A DNA stretch of 64,000 bases from the NCBI GenBank assembly GCA_030018315.1, contig JASEGA010000007.1, positions 1 through 64,000 on the forward strand, given 5' to 3'. Numbering within the stretch: position 1 is the stretch's first letter; each line of letters opens with the position of its first letter. Of the stretch, positions 49,430 through 57,722 are shown piece after piece. The stretch comes from a bacterium (GTDB taxonomy: Bacteria > Hydrothermota > UBA3073 > JACQXS01 > JAGMCI01). Below the pieces are notes generated by a model. The model saw only the letters and a list, made by a program, of their open reading frames with translations. It was not told the origin of the DNA and did no database searches. The position numbers and the translations under genes are program-made.

Positions 49430-50656
49430 TTACAACATCACTTTTACGAATATTTCCTGTTTAAGCTCAGATATTAGTTTACTATAAAATTTGACTAATT
49501 TTCTCTGATGTATAAATTGTTTTAGCTCCTGTCTCATCTCATAAAAGTTTAGTTTACGTTCAGGCTGCAGTTCTATAGGTTTAATTACTTCAAATCCGTA
49601 TGGATTGCTAAAAGTGTAAATTTCACCTATATTTATTGACTCGAGGGGTACAGAAAATGGAGTACTATACAAAGGGATGAACTCTTCGCCTTTGGCCGTA
49701 ATTTTTACATCTAATCCTTCAATTGGTTCACCAAGTTTCAACTTCTCTTTTACTAACTCTAATGTTTGCTTGGTAGATTGAGAATCTGAATGAGTTGGAT
49801 ATATTCTTATCACAATGTCTCTTAGATGAAGTATGTCACCGTATTTTTCGTCACATTTTATAATGTGATACGCATCTGCAGTCTGTACAACATTTGTTTC
49901 ACCAACATCTAATTTTGAGACAACATCTTGGAACTCTTTGGCTAACTCTCTTATATTTAAACTACCTAAGTCACCTCCATGACTCCTTGTAACTTTGTCA
50001 TCTGAATACTTCTTTGCAAGCTTTTCAAATGATTCACCCCTTTTTATACGGTCTAAGATTTTATTCACTTTCTTCTCTGCAATGGATTGGGCTTTTGAAG
50101 AAAGTCTATAAGGAACAATTATACCTAAGAACCTTATGCTTGCTGGTTCAGGTGGGATTGAATCCTTATAAGTATTATAGAAATTGATAGCTTCAATATC
50201 ACTAACTGCTAACTCTTTACCAAATTTCTTTTGAAACAGTTTTTGGATAAGTAAATTTTCTCTCGCCTCTTTTTTATATCTGTCAATCAAACTTTCCTCT
50301 GTAAGGCCTGTCCTTTTAAGTTCATCTTTATAAACTTCATCTGATAGAAACCTACCCCGTAATTCAAGCATAGCAGAGCTTACGGTAGCTGACAGTTCTT
50401 CATCGCTCACTTCTAATGTCTCATTTTCTGCTTGAATCAATAGTAGATTACGCTCAATTAGCTGCTCAAGTATTTTTAACCTAAGTGAGTCAGAAGGAGT
50501 AAGTTGAGTTAATAGCATAGCCTCGTCGAGTTCCGATTGAGTTACCACTTTATTTCCAACAATTCCTACTATTCTATCAATAGTTTCTGTTCCGACTATA
50601 GCCGGAATAAAGAAAAAACATAAAACTATTATTAAAGATTTATTCAAGTATCCCAT
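49430..50656 (-). CDS. SurA-like periplasmic chaperone / peptidyl-prolyl isomerase
   Basis: The 408-residue protein has a signal peptide (about 1-22) and a SurA N-terminal chaperone domain (DRIVGIVGNKVVTQSELDEA, LEQLIERNLLLIQAE). A parvulin domain follows (about 170-270: ASIRFLGIIVP, FEKLAKKYSDDKVTRSHGGDLGSL, YHIIKCDEK), then a degenerate second one. It would help outer-membrane proteins fold, such as the secretin and T9SS parts. It overlaps the upstream PPIase lipoprotein gene by 17 nt. Confidence 0.9.
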   Translation of the reverse strand: MGYLNKSLIIVLCFFFIPAIVGTETIDRIVGIVGNKVVTQSELDEAMLLTQLTPSDSLRLKILEQLIERNLLLIQAENETLEVSDEELSATVSSAMLELRGRFLSDEVYKDELKRTGLTEESLIDRYKKEARENLLIQKLFQKKFGKELAVSDIEAINFYNTYKDSIPPEPASIRFLGIIVPYRLSSKAQSIAEKKVNKILDRIKRGESFEKLAKKYSDDKVTRSHGGDLGSLNIRELAKEFQDVVSKLDVGETNVVQTADAYHIIKCDEKYGDILHLRDIVIRIYPTHSDSQSTKQTLELVKEKLKLGEPIEGLDVKITAKGEEFIPLYSTPFSVPLESINIGEIYTFSNPYGFEVIKPIELQPERKLNFYEMRQELKQFIHQRKLVKFYSKLISELKQEIFVKVML

Positions 50657-51458
50657 AATTTTCCTCTACTACTTTTTCCTTACGAAGTTTAACTAAAAGG
50701 TCGCTTACTATTTTCTTTTGTTTGGATAGGATTAACAAATTCCTTATATTATCTTTTATATTTTCGTAATCTACTTCTTTATCTGTTTTCCTTATATCAA
50801 GTAACTTTACTATATGGTACCCATAAACTGTCCGAATAGGTTCACTTATAGCTCCAACTTCCTTGATTGAATATACAGCATCTTCAAACTCTGGTAAATT
50901 TGGCATATCACCACGCCTTATATATCCTACTAAGCCACCATTTTTTGATGACGGGTCAATTGAATATTGAGCTGCTAGTTTTGAGAATGGTTTCCCTTCA
51001 TTAAGTTTTTCAATTATTTCATATACATGAGACTCATCCCTAACCACTATTTGGGCAACCTGTCTCTCTGTATTGTATTCTTCTTTGTGACGCTCAAAAT
51101 ATGCAATGACTTCTGAATCATCAACTCCTCCCATTTTAGTTATGTACCGCTCAAGGAATTCATTTGCAATTATTTCGCGTCCCATCTCATAAATTCTTGA
51201 CTTAACTTGTGACTCTTTATCTATTTTCTCTTTTAGAGCCTCCTGATACAAGAGTTCGGTATCTATCCAATTTTTTAATATCTCCTTTTTCTGAGCAGGG
51301 GTAAGCATACTTATATACTGAGGAGGAATCATTAAGTAAAATTCTTCCTCAGTAAAAATAGTTTTACCTACTTTTGCTAAAACTTTACCTTTTTCTTTTC
51401 TGCATCCCGCGAGGAACAAAAAAGGAATAAATACAAAAAAAAGTGCTCTATTATTCAT
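50640..51458 (-). CDS. Parvulin-type PPIase lipoprotein (PrsA-like)
   Basis: The 272-residue protein has a lipoprotein signal ending FLAGC (cysteine near 19). A SurA_N-like helical region follows (MLTPAQKKEILKNWIDTELLYQEAL) with one parvulin domain (about 135-235: RQVAQIVVRDES, FSKLAAQYSIDPSSKNGGLVGYI, YGYHIVKLLDI). It is probably anchored to the outer face of the inner membrane or the inner face of the outer membrane. It pairs with the SurA-like gene that overlaps it. Confidence 0.92.
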   Translation of the reverse strand: MNNRALFFVFIPFLFLAGCRKEKGKVLAKVGKTIFTEEEFYLMIPPQYISMLTPAQKKEILKNWIDTELLYQEALKEKIDKESQVKSRIYEMGREIIANEFLERYITKMGGVDDSEVIAYFERHKEEYNTERQVAQIVVRDESHVYEIIEKLNEGKPFSKLAAQYSIDPSSKNGGLVGYIRRGDMPNLPEFEDAVYSIKEVGAISEPIRTVYGYHIVKLLDIRKTDKEVDYENIKDNIRNLLILSKQKKIVSDLLVKLRKEKVVEENYGILE

Positions 51459-51470
51459 TGATTTAAACAG

Positions 51471-51497
51471 ATTATATCAATGATAGCTTTTTGTCAA
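51471..51497 (-). promoter_or_regulatory. Promoter of the two-PPIase operon
   Basis: On the minus strand, TTGACA (51492-51497), a 15-nt spacer and TATAAT (51471-51476). The ATG at 51458 is 12 nt downstream, so the leader is about 5 nt. Confidence 0.55.
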
Positions 51498-51512
51498 CTA
51501 AAACATTTTTTA

Positions 51513-52565
51513 TCATACCCGAAATGGGACTGGTATAAAAGTAATAACAAATATAAACAATGCTATTACACCAATGATTCTATGTTGTAAGTCTAATTGA
51601 GTGATACTATTAAGTGGTGGTGGGTGTTTAATGCCGATAATTACAAGAATAAGTATTGACCACATCCACCAGCCCGGCCAGTAAATTCCAAGTGCAAGCA
51701 TTAGCCCAATCATAATCCATGGTATAAATTTGACCCTCTCTCCCAACAGGGCATAACTTATATGACCACCATCAAGTTGTCCCAATGGTAAAAGGTTGAT
51801 GGCAGTCACAAACATACCAACCCAGCCAGAAAAAGCTATTGGATGTAGTGATAGTTCATACCCAATAGGTGGATGTGAAGCAAACAATTTTGTAAGTGTC
51901 CAGAAAAGCAATGAATTACCAAGGAATATCGCACCCTTTATTTGAGAGGCTGGTATAAATTTTGATAACTTCAATCCAATTATAGTAATTGGGATAGCCA
52001 TAATAAACCCAGTAACCGGACCTGCTGCCCCAACTTCAACTAACCCCTTTTTATCTGATATTGGTGCTTTTATTCGTATAATAGCCCCAAATGTGCCGAG
52101 TGGAAAAATTGGCGGTGGCACCGGAATAAAGTATGGTAGGGTTGCACTTATGTTACGATGTCTACAAGCAAAGTAGTGTCCAAGTTCATGTGAACCAAGA
52201 ATTAGAAGCAGGGTAAAAGAAAACGGAATACCATACGAGATATATTTCAAATTTTCAAATGGATTAACACCTGAAAGGAAACTACCTGCAAATACAGTCG
52301 TGATAACAGTAGCAATTAGGAGTACAAGGTTGACCCATCGTTTCTCTTCTCTTATTTTAGGAAGCTCTACTATTCTGAGTTCAATTTTCCCTTCCTTTTT
52401 CCTAAACACTGGCAGTAAATTAAATCCCTTAAGCCTGTCACTTATTAATTTAAATGCCTGCTCTGCCTCTATAAGTAATGTTCCACATATTACAGGGATT
52501 CCGTTTCGATACGAGTGTTCCTCAACGTTGATGCAATCACTTACTAAAGATTCAATATCATCCAT
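51513..52565 (-). CDS. Site-2 protease family (M50) membrane metalloprotease
   Basis: The 350-residue protein has about eight membrane segments, the zinc site SHELGHYFACRHRN near 125-137 and a second ligand motif LLPLGQLDGGHI near 255. An N-terminal soluble part (1-80) precedes the first helix. It would cleave within membranes and release signalling proteins or process export signals. It is followed downstream by the PPIase lipoprotein operon and preceded by the DUF2905 gene. Confidence 0.92.
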   Translation of the reverse strand: MDDIESLVSDCINVEEHSYRNGIPVICGTLLIEAEQAFKLISDRLKGFNLLPVFRKKEGKIELRIVELPKIREEKRWVNLVLLIATVITTVFAGSFLSGVNPFENLKYISYGIPFSFTLLLILGSHELGHYFACRHRNISATLPYFIPVPPPIFPLGTFGAIIRIKAPISDKKGLVEVGAAGPVTGFIMAIPITIIGLKLSKFIPASQIKGAIFLGNSLLFWTLTKLFASHPPIGYELSLHPIAFSGWVGMFVTAINLLPLGQLDGGHISYALLGERVKFIPWIMIGLMLALGIYWPGWWMWSILILVIIGIKHPPPLNSITQLDLQHRIIGVIALFIFVITFIPVPFRV

Positions 52566-52578
52566 TTTTTCTATGGGT

Positions 52579-52791
52579 TTACTTTCTTAAAAATAAAGAT
52601 AGAATTAAAGTAATCACTGCAGATAACAATATACAGGATGTAATTGGGAAGTAGAATGAGAAATTTTCATGCTGTATGCGAATATCCCCGGGTAGTTTGC
52701 TGAATCCAATCTTTCCAAGAATAAGAGTTACTCCCCCAAATAAAATAAGAAATGTTCCAATAAGTATTAGTATCTTTGCTATATTTGTCAT
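52579..52791 (-). CDS. DUF2905 family small membrane protein
   Basis: I start at the ATG at 52791 (MTNIAKILILIG), which has GGAAAG about 9 nt upstream. A TTG at 52806 would begin inside a dispersed repeat. The 70-residue protein has two membrane helices and the family signature LGKIGFSKLPGDIRIQHENFSFYFPI between them. Its function is unknown. It lies 13 nt before the site-2 protease gene. Confidence 0.88.
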   Translation of the reverse strand: MTNIAKILILIGTFLILFGGVTLILGKIGFSKLPGDIRIQHENFSFYFPITSCILLSAVITLILSLFLRK

Positions 52792-52805
52792 TTTTCGACT
52801 TTCCA

Positions 52806-52838
52806 AAATGTCATTGCAAGCATTAACGAAGCAATCTC
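52806..52838 (+). repeat. Dispersed 33-nt repeat (copy B)
   Basis: AAATGTCATTGCAAGC ... TAACGAAGCAATCTC; 29 of 33 positions match copy A at 2481-2513 (opposite strand). It lies between DUF2905 and the CapD-type gene. Confidence 0.8.
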
Positions 52839-54654
52839 ATGAATAATTATCTATAATGGACTTACATTTTTTGATAACAAGTTCTGTATTTTGTGTAGTT
52901 ACATACTGTTCAAGTTCATTGAGCTCCTTTAAGAGCTCAGAGTGAGAGATATGATTATCTGAGCTGACAACGAGTATGTTCTCATCGTGAGTTAATTGAA
53001 CTTTTTCACCTTTTCCGATAAGTTCTTCTTCAATTTTCTCACCCGGTCTTAAACCTATAAATGAGAATTTAGCTTTATCTTTGGGTAAGCCGGACAGTGC
53101 AATAAGGTCTTGTGCAAGGTCAATGATAGGTATTGGGTCGCCCATTTTTAATATGAATATTTCACCCCCATTCCCCATAGCGCCTGCCTGAATAATAAGT
53201 TGACCAGCTTCAGGTAGAGTCATAAAATACCTTTTTGCATCCGGATGTGTAATAGTGATAGACTCGTTCTCTTTTATTTGCTGCCTAAATATAGGAATAC
53301 AGCTACCAGTAGAGTCAAGCACATTACCAAATCTTACGGATACAAATTTTGTACCCGATTCATTTGATAGAGACTGAATATAAAGCTCATTTATTCGTTT
53401 AGAGATGCCCATAATGTTTTTTGGGTTGACTGCCTTATCTGTTGAAACCATGACAAATTCTTCTATCGTATATTTGAGGGCAAGGTCGGCAAGCCTTTTT
53501 GTACCCAATATGTTATTTTTTACACCCTCAATTACGTTTATATTTTTTTCTAAGACTGGTACATGCTTGTAAGCAGCTGCGTGGTAAATTATTTGTGGTC
53601 CTGTAGTTTTTATTATTTCCTCAATCCTTGCAGTATCTTTTATATCAGCTAAGAATGAGACTATATCCAAATTCGTGAATTTACGTCTAAGCGAGAGCTC
53701 AACAAGGAAAAGCGGACTCTCCGCTATATCAACCAATATGAGCTTATTTGGATTAAATTTTGCTATCTGATGACAAAGTTCTGCCCCAATTGAGCCACCT
53801 GCACCTGTAACCATAATCCTTTTGCCAGATAGATGTAGAGAGATAAATTTTGTATCTAACTCTATTGGCTTGCGTCTGAGTAAATCTGTGACATCTACAT
53901 CTTTAATTTGTGATATGGATACAGTTCCATTTATTATATCACCAAGTGCAGGTAATGTCTTAAAGTTAACACCCGAAAGCTTACACTTTTCAACAATTTT
54001 ACGCATCTCGTCTCCTGATGCAGATGGTATGGCAATAATAATTTCCTGTACCTTATATCTACTTACAAGATTTGGAATATTATCTTGTTTGCCAATTATA
54101 GGAACTCCGTGGATTGCCCTGCCTTGCTTTAAAGGGTCATCATCAACAAACCCAATTGGATTGTAACCAATACTTGGATTATTTTTCATCTCCTTTAAAA
54201 TCATTGTCCCTGCATCTCCTGCACCTACAATTAAGACACGCTTAGAACGAGTAATAGAAGGCTTAAGAGCCTCCTTTCTTATCCTTATAATAAACCTGGA
54301 GCCACCCACAAATATTACAGTAAGGAACCAATCTATAATAGGGACTGAACGCGGATACCCTACTCCTCGAGATAGTGCAAAAATTACAAAAATTATTGAT
54401 AAAGTAGTAAGGGTGGCAGCTTTGAGAATATCAATCAAGTCTTGGATAGAAGCATATTCCCAGATTCCTTTATGGAGTTCAAAGTAGTTAAATATAACAA
54501 ACTTTATAAGGATTGCAATTGGTAGAGTTTTTAAAAATATAGGAAAATCAGCTGGAAAAGTAAAACTTGAAAACCTTAAGACAAAGGCTATATAATATGC
54601 AAACCCACCTATCCCAACATCAAATAAAGATATACCTATTTGGCTCTTTCTCAT
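52837..54654 (-). CDS. CapD/FlaA1/PglF-type UDP-sugar 4,6-dehydratase
   Basis: The 605-residue protein has four N-terminal membrane helices (1-120) and a CoA-binding-like Rossmann domain (VLIVGAGDAGTMILKEM near 138). A second Rossmann domain with VTGAGGSIGAELCHQI near 282 carries the catalytic core. The catalytic stretch MVSTDKAVNPKNIMGISKR has the methionine-lysine pair that replaces the usual tyrosine-lysine in this family. It would make a 4-keto sugar for surface glycans. Its promoter predicts a leaderless mRNA. It stands alone. Confidence 0.93.
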   Translation of the reverse strand: MRKSQIGISLFDVGIGGFAYYIAFVLRFSSFTFPADFPIFLKTLPIAILIKFVIFNYFELHKGIWEYASIQDLIDILKAATLTTLSIIFVIFALSRGVGYPRSVPIIDWFLTVIFVGGSRFIIRIRKEALKPSITRSKRVLIVGAGDAGTMILKEMKNNPSIGYNPIGFVDDDPLKQGRAIHGVPIIGKQDNIPNLVSRYKVQEIIIAIPSASGDEMRKIVEKCKLSGVNFKTLPALGDIINGTVSISQIKDVDVTDLLRRKPIELDTKFISLHLSGKRIMVTGAGGSIGAELCHQIAKFNPNKLILVDIAESPLFLVELSLRRKFTNLDIVSFLADIKDTARIEEIIKTTGPQIIYHAAAYKHVPVLEKNINVIEGVKNNILGTKRLADLALKYTIEEFVMVSTDKAVNPKNIMGISKRINELYIQSLSNESGTKFVSVRFGNVLDSTGSCIPIFRQQIKENESITITHPDAKRYFMTLPEAGQLIIQAGAMGNGGEIFILKMGDPIPIIDLAQDLIALSGLPKDKAKFSFIGLRPGEKIEEELIGKGEKVQLTHDENILVVSSDNHISHSELLKELNELEQYVTTQNTELVIKKCKSIIDNYS

Positions 54655-54660
54655 TTATAA

Positions 54661-54688
54661 AATTTATCCTGTAATTCTAAAAAGTCAA
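54661..54688 (-). promoter_or_regulatory. Promoter of the CapD-type gene, probably leaderless
   Basis: On the minus strand, TTGACT (54683-54688), a 16-nt spacer and TAAATT (54661-54666). The ATG at 54654 is 6 nt past the -10 box. Confidence 0.65.
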
Positions 54689-54865
54689 GTTTTTATTCCC
54701 TGCGAGTTATGAAAATACAAAATATTTAAAATAAGAAAGTAGCTTCTTTTAGATATAGATTATCTAACCAAGCTTTTTACTGGAAATAAAATTTGTAAAG
54801 AAAGTAATAAGCTGGTGTATCTGTTATTGCAGCCATCCACAGGTGCTTACCATATAAATGAGTTG

Positions 54866-57544
54866 CTATCGTAATAACACCATCTTCTGGGTGAGTACTC
54901 TACCCCCATACTCTAATTTACAGAAATAGATGCCTTCTCTCATGAGTTTAGCATCTAAGACAGTAGAGTGGTAGCCAACTTCTTTGACTTCATCAACCAG
55001 TGTCTTTACTAATCTACCTGAAATGTCATAAACCCTTAACGATACTTTACTCTTTACCGGTAACTGATAACTGATGACTGTAGTTTGGGTGAATGGATTT
55101 GGTGTGATTTTGAGTAAGAGTGTAGTTTTATCCAAAATAGCCTCCTCAACTCCAATGAATGGATAGTATTTACCGTAAGCCCGTAAAACTTCGTAAGGTG
55201 AAGAGGCATATCTTGAATAAGTAAACAATGCTTTGTTAGAAGGACCATTTGCAATGGCTGGTGTTACCTCTGTAACCGGTTTATCTGATACAACTATTGT
55301 TTCAATAATTTCACCACTTGTATCAATGATTGCCCCATATATGTCACAATTAGTACCACTACGCCAATCTTCCCATAAAACAATGTAATTAGTACCATCA
55401 AAAGTTACGCTCTGAAACCCTTGTGCTGAACTATTAGTACAAATTGGTATACCCGATGGGTCAAGTACTACCCCTTCACGAGTCACCCTTCCGCCATAAA
55501 TATCCCAATTCCCATTCCTTGTATCCATCCAGGTAACAAAATAATGAGTGCCACCAAAACAAATTCTTGGTAGCACACATGAGCGTCCCAATCCGCTGGG
55601 GAACAAGCAGATGCCATCAGGGTCAAGTAATGTGCCACCCGGTGTTAAGCGTGCACCGTAAATCTCAAAATTAATACCAGTCCTACAGTCTTGCCATACA
55701 ATAAAATAATTATCACCATCAAATGCAACTGATGGAAACCATTGTTCTAGTGGTGCAGTTGAAATAGGAATACCAAATATGTCCATAACTGCACCCGATT
55801 TCTTTACCCTTGCCCCATAAATGTCTTCTTTCCCATTTCTACTATCATCCCATACTACAAGCCAATTTACACCACCATATGCAACTGATGGATAGCCCTG
55901 ATTACCTGCCCATGCCCCTATAGTAATACCATTTGGGTCAAGCACTTCTCCTGATGGTGTAACCCTTGCACCCCAAATATCCCAACTTGATGGAAAAGCA
56001 TGCCATGCAACTAAGTAACTTGAATCTGCAAATGCTATTGTAGGCCAGTATTCAATCCAATTCCTTGTTGATATGGGAATAAGGTCACCAATTGAGCCAT
56101 CTTGTTGAGTAATTCTTTTACCATATATATCCCACGAATTACGATGCTCACTCCATGCAGATAAATAATTTACACCATCATAGGCAACTACTGGCATCTC
56201 TTGAATATTTGATTGAGTTGATACAATAAACCCATTAGTGTCAAGAACAACACCAGCCTGATTTACTCTTGCCCCAAATATATCCCTTGAGTCATATCGC
56301 GCTTCAGTCCAGACTGTAAAAGAATTTAACCCATTTGATGCAACTTCAGTCACATATGCAGGCGTGACATTTTCTATCTTAATTGGTGTAGCATCAAGTA
56401 ATATACCATCTTTACTTACCCTTGCCCCATAACAACCCTTATATTGACCACTCTGGACTGGCCAAGTCACAAAATAATCTATACCATCAAAAGTAACAGA
56501 TGCAAAAGGTGTATAATATGTAGTCGGTGAGATTCTAATTGGCAAGGAGTCAAGCACTTGTGCTTTTTTATTAACTCTCACTCCATAATCTTCACCAAGG
56601 CTTTCCCATACAACAAAATAATAAGGGTCACCAAATGTAACGCGTGGCATAAATGTATGTTGACCAGGCATATCACATATTGCAAACCCTTGTGGGTCGA
56701 GGACTTCAGCTTGTGGTGTTACCCTTGTCCCATAAGTTGACCAGTAACTGCTTTTTTCCTCAGTCCATACTACTAAATAATTTTCGCCATCAAAGGCAAC
56801 ATCTGAATAAAAACTTCTACCCACAGTAGATTTATAAATCAAAAACCCATTAGGCCAGTCTAATACAACACCTTCAGGTGTCACTCTTGCACCTCTAATC
56901 TCATCATCTCCTCCACCAGGAACACAATCATGCCATACAACAAGAAAATTAGTGCCATCAAATGCTACATGAGCCATACCTCCAGCACGATTTGGTGAAT
57001 CTGTTATGTTAAAGCGGAGTGTGTCAAGTACTAAACCATCGCTTGCCCGTATCCGTACACCAAATAAATCCCAAACCCATGTCCCCCCAATATCTAAGTC
57101 TTCGTACACACATAAATAAATACCATCCCCATATCCAACCACTGGAAACATGCCAACAAGGTAGTTACCAACAGCACCTGTCCCACCTACCTTAATCCCG
57201 TTAGGGTCAAGAACTTCACCTTCAGCAGAAACACGTGTGCCATAAACATCTTGCAATACCCTCTCATCACTCCATATAACAAAATAATCTTCACCATCAG
57301 AAGCAACTTTAGGTGTACCCTGATGAGCTGGTGAAGACCAAAAACATAGAGTTGTATCTATCATAAAATCACTATATGAGACGGTATTCCACTCCCTGTT
57401 GCTGCCACTAATCTTAGTATAGGATTCAAATCTCTTCATCCAATCCGGTCCCTTCGTCAATTCTACTCTATCTGTTTCTGCCCCATAATAGACATTGGAG
57501 CCCCAAAAATAAGCCCCAAACATTAAAGCTAATACTATATTCAT
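54866..57544 (-). CDS. Large T9SS cargo protein with about 15 propeller-like repeats
   Basis: I start at the ATG at 57544, which has a strong GGAGGTG SD and gives a signal peptide (MNIVLALMFGAYFWG). A longer frame from 57586 begins in a repeat element. The 892-residue protein consists mainly of repeats of about 42-50 residues with the core FDGTNYLVVWED.R...DIYGARVT..G.VLDP.GI.I. They resemble blades of a beta-propeller-type repeat. The C-terminal 85 residues are a T9SS sorting domain (KITPNPFTQTTVISYQLP, LRVYDISGRLVKTLVDE). The gene at 61681-64000 is a paralog. The ligand is unknown; a surface adhesin or sugar-binding protein is possible. Confidence 0.88.
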   Translation of the reverse strand: MNIVLALMFGAYFWGSNVYYGAETDRVELTKGPDWMKRFESYTKISGSNREWNTVSYSDFMIDTTLCFWSSPAHQGTPKVASDGEDYFVIWSDERVLQDVYGTRVSAEGEVLDPNGIKVGGTGAVGNYLVGMFPVVGYGDGIYLCVYEDLDIGGTWVWDLFGVRIRASDGLVLDTLRFNITDSPNRAGGMAHVAFDGTNFLVVWHDCVPGGGDDEIRGARVTPEGVVLDWPNGFLIYKSTVGRSFYSDVAFDGENYLVVWTEEKSSYWSTYGTRVTPQAEVLDPQGFAICDMPGQHTFMPRVTFGDPYYFVVWESLGEDYGVRVNKKAQVLDSLPIRISPTTYYTPFASVTFDGIDYFVTWPVQSGQYKGCYGARVSKDGILLDATPIKIENVTPAYVTEVASNGLNSFTVWTEARYDSRDIFGARVNQAGVVLDTNGFIVSTQSNIQEMPVVAYDGVNYLSAWSEHRNSWDIYGKRITQQDGSIGDLIPISTRNWIEYWPTIAFADSSYLVAWHAFPSSWDIWGARVTPSGEVLDPNGITIGAWAGNQGYPSVAYGGVNWLVVWDDSRNGKEDIYGARVKKSGAVMDIFGIPISTAPLEQWFPSVAFDGDNYFIVWQDCRTGINFEIYGARLTPGGTLLDPDGICLFPSGLGRSCVLPRICFGGTHYFVTWMDTRNGNWDIYGGRVTREGVVLDPSGIPICTNSSAQGFQSVTFDGTNYIVLWEDWRSGTNCDIYGAIIDTSGEIIETIVVSDKPVTEVTPAIANGPSNKALFTYSRYASSPYEVLRAYGKYYPFIGVEEAILDKTTLLLKITPNPFTQTTVISYQLPVKSKVSLRVYDISGRLVKTLVDEVKEVGYHSTVLDAKLMREGIYFCKLEYGGRVLTQKMVLLR
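55060..55087 (+). repeat. Heptamer repeat in a T9SS sorting domain (4 units)
   Basis: GTAACTG, ATAACTG, ATGACTG, TAGTTTG. On the coding strand it encodes the TTVISYQLP strand of the sorting domain; the paralog at 61864-61926 has the same units. Confidence 0.7.
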
Positions 57545-57562
57545 AATACACCTCCTCTTATT

Positions 57563-57709
57563 TAAATTCGAAACTCCAATTTCCAAATCCTAAACAAATC
57601 ACAATTTCCAATGTCACAAACCGTTTGAGATTTGGTAAATTGGAGAATTAGAATTTGTTTACCCAGCATCACTTTGGTGCGGGGTTTAGAGTTTAGAATT
57701 TCGAATTTA
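57563..57709. repeat. Long imperfect inverted-repeat element, copy 1
   Basis: About 147 nt of A/T-rich sequence with outer arms TAAATTCGAAA/TTTCGAATTTA and inner partners built from CCAATTT, CTAAACAAAT and their complements. A nested GCATCACTTTGGTGC hairpin is near 57666. It fills the spacer between two cargo genes; a related copy is at 59491-59622. Confidence 0.75.
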
Positions 57710-57722
57710 GGATTTAGTTTAG

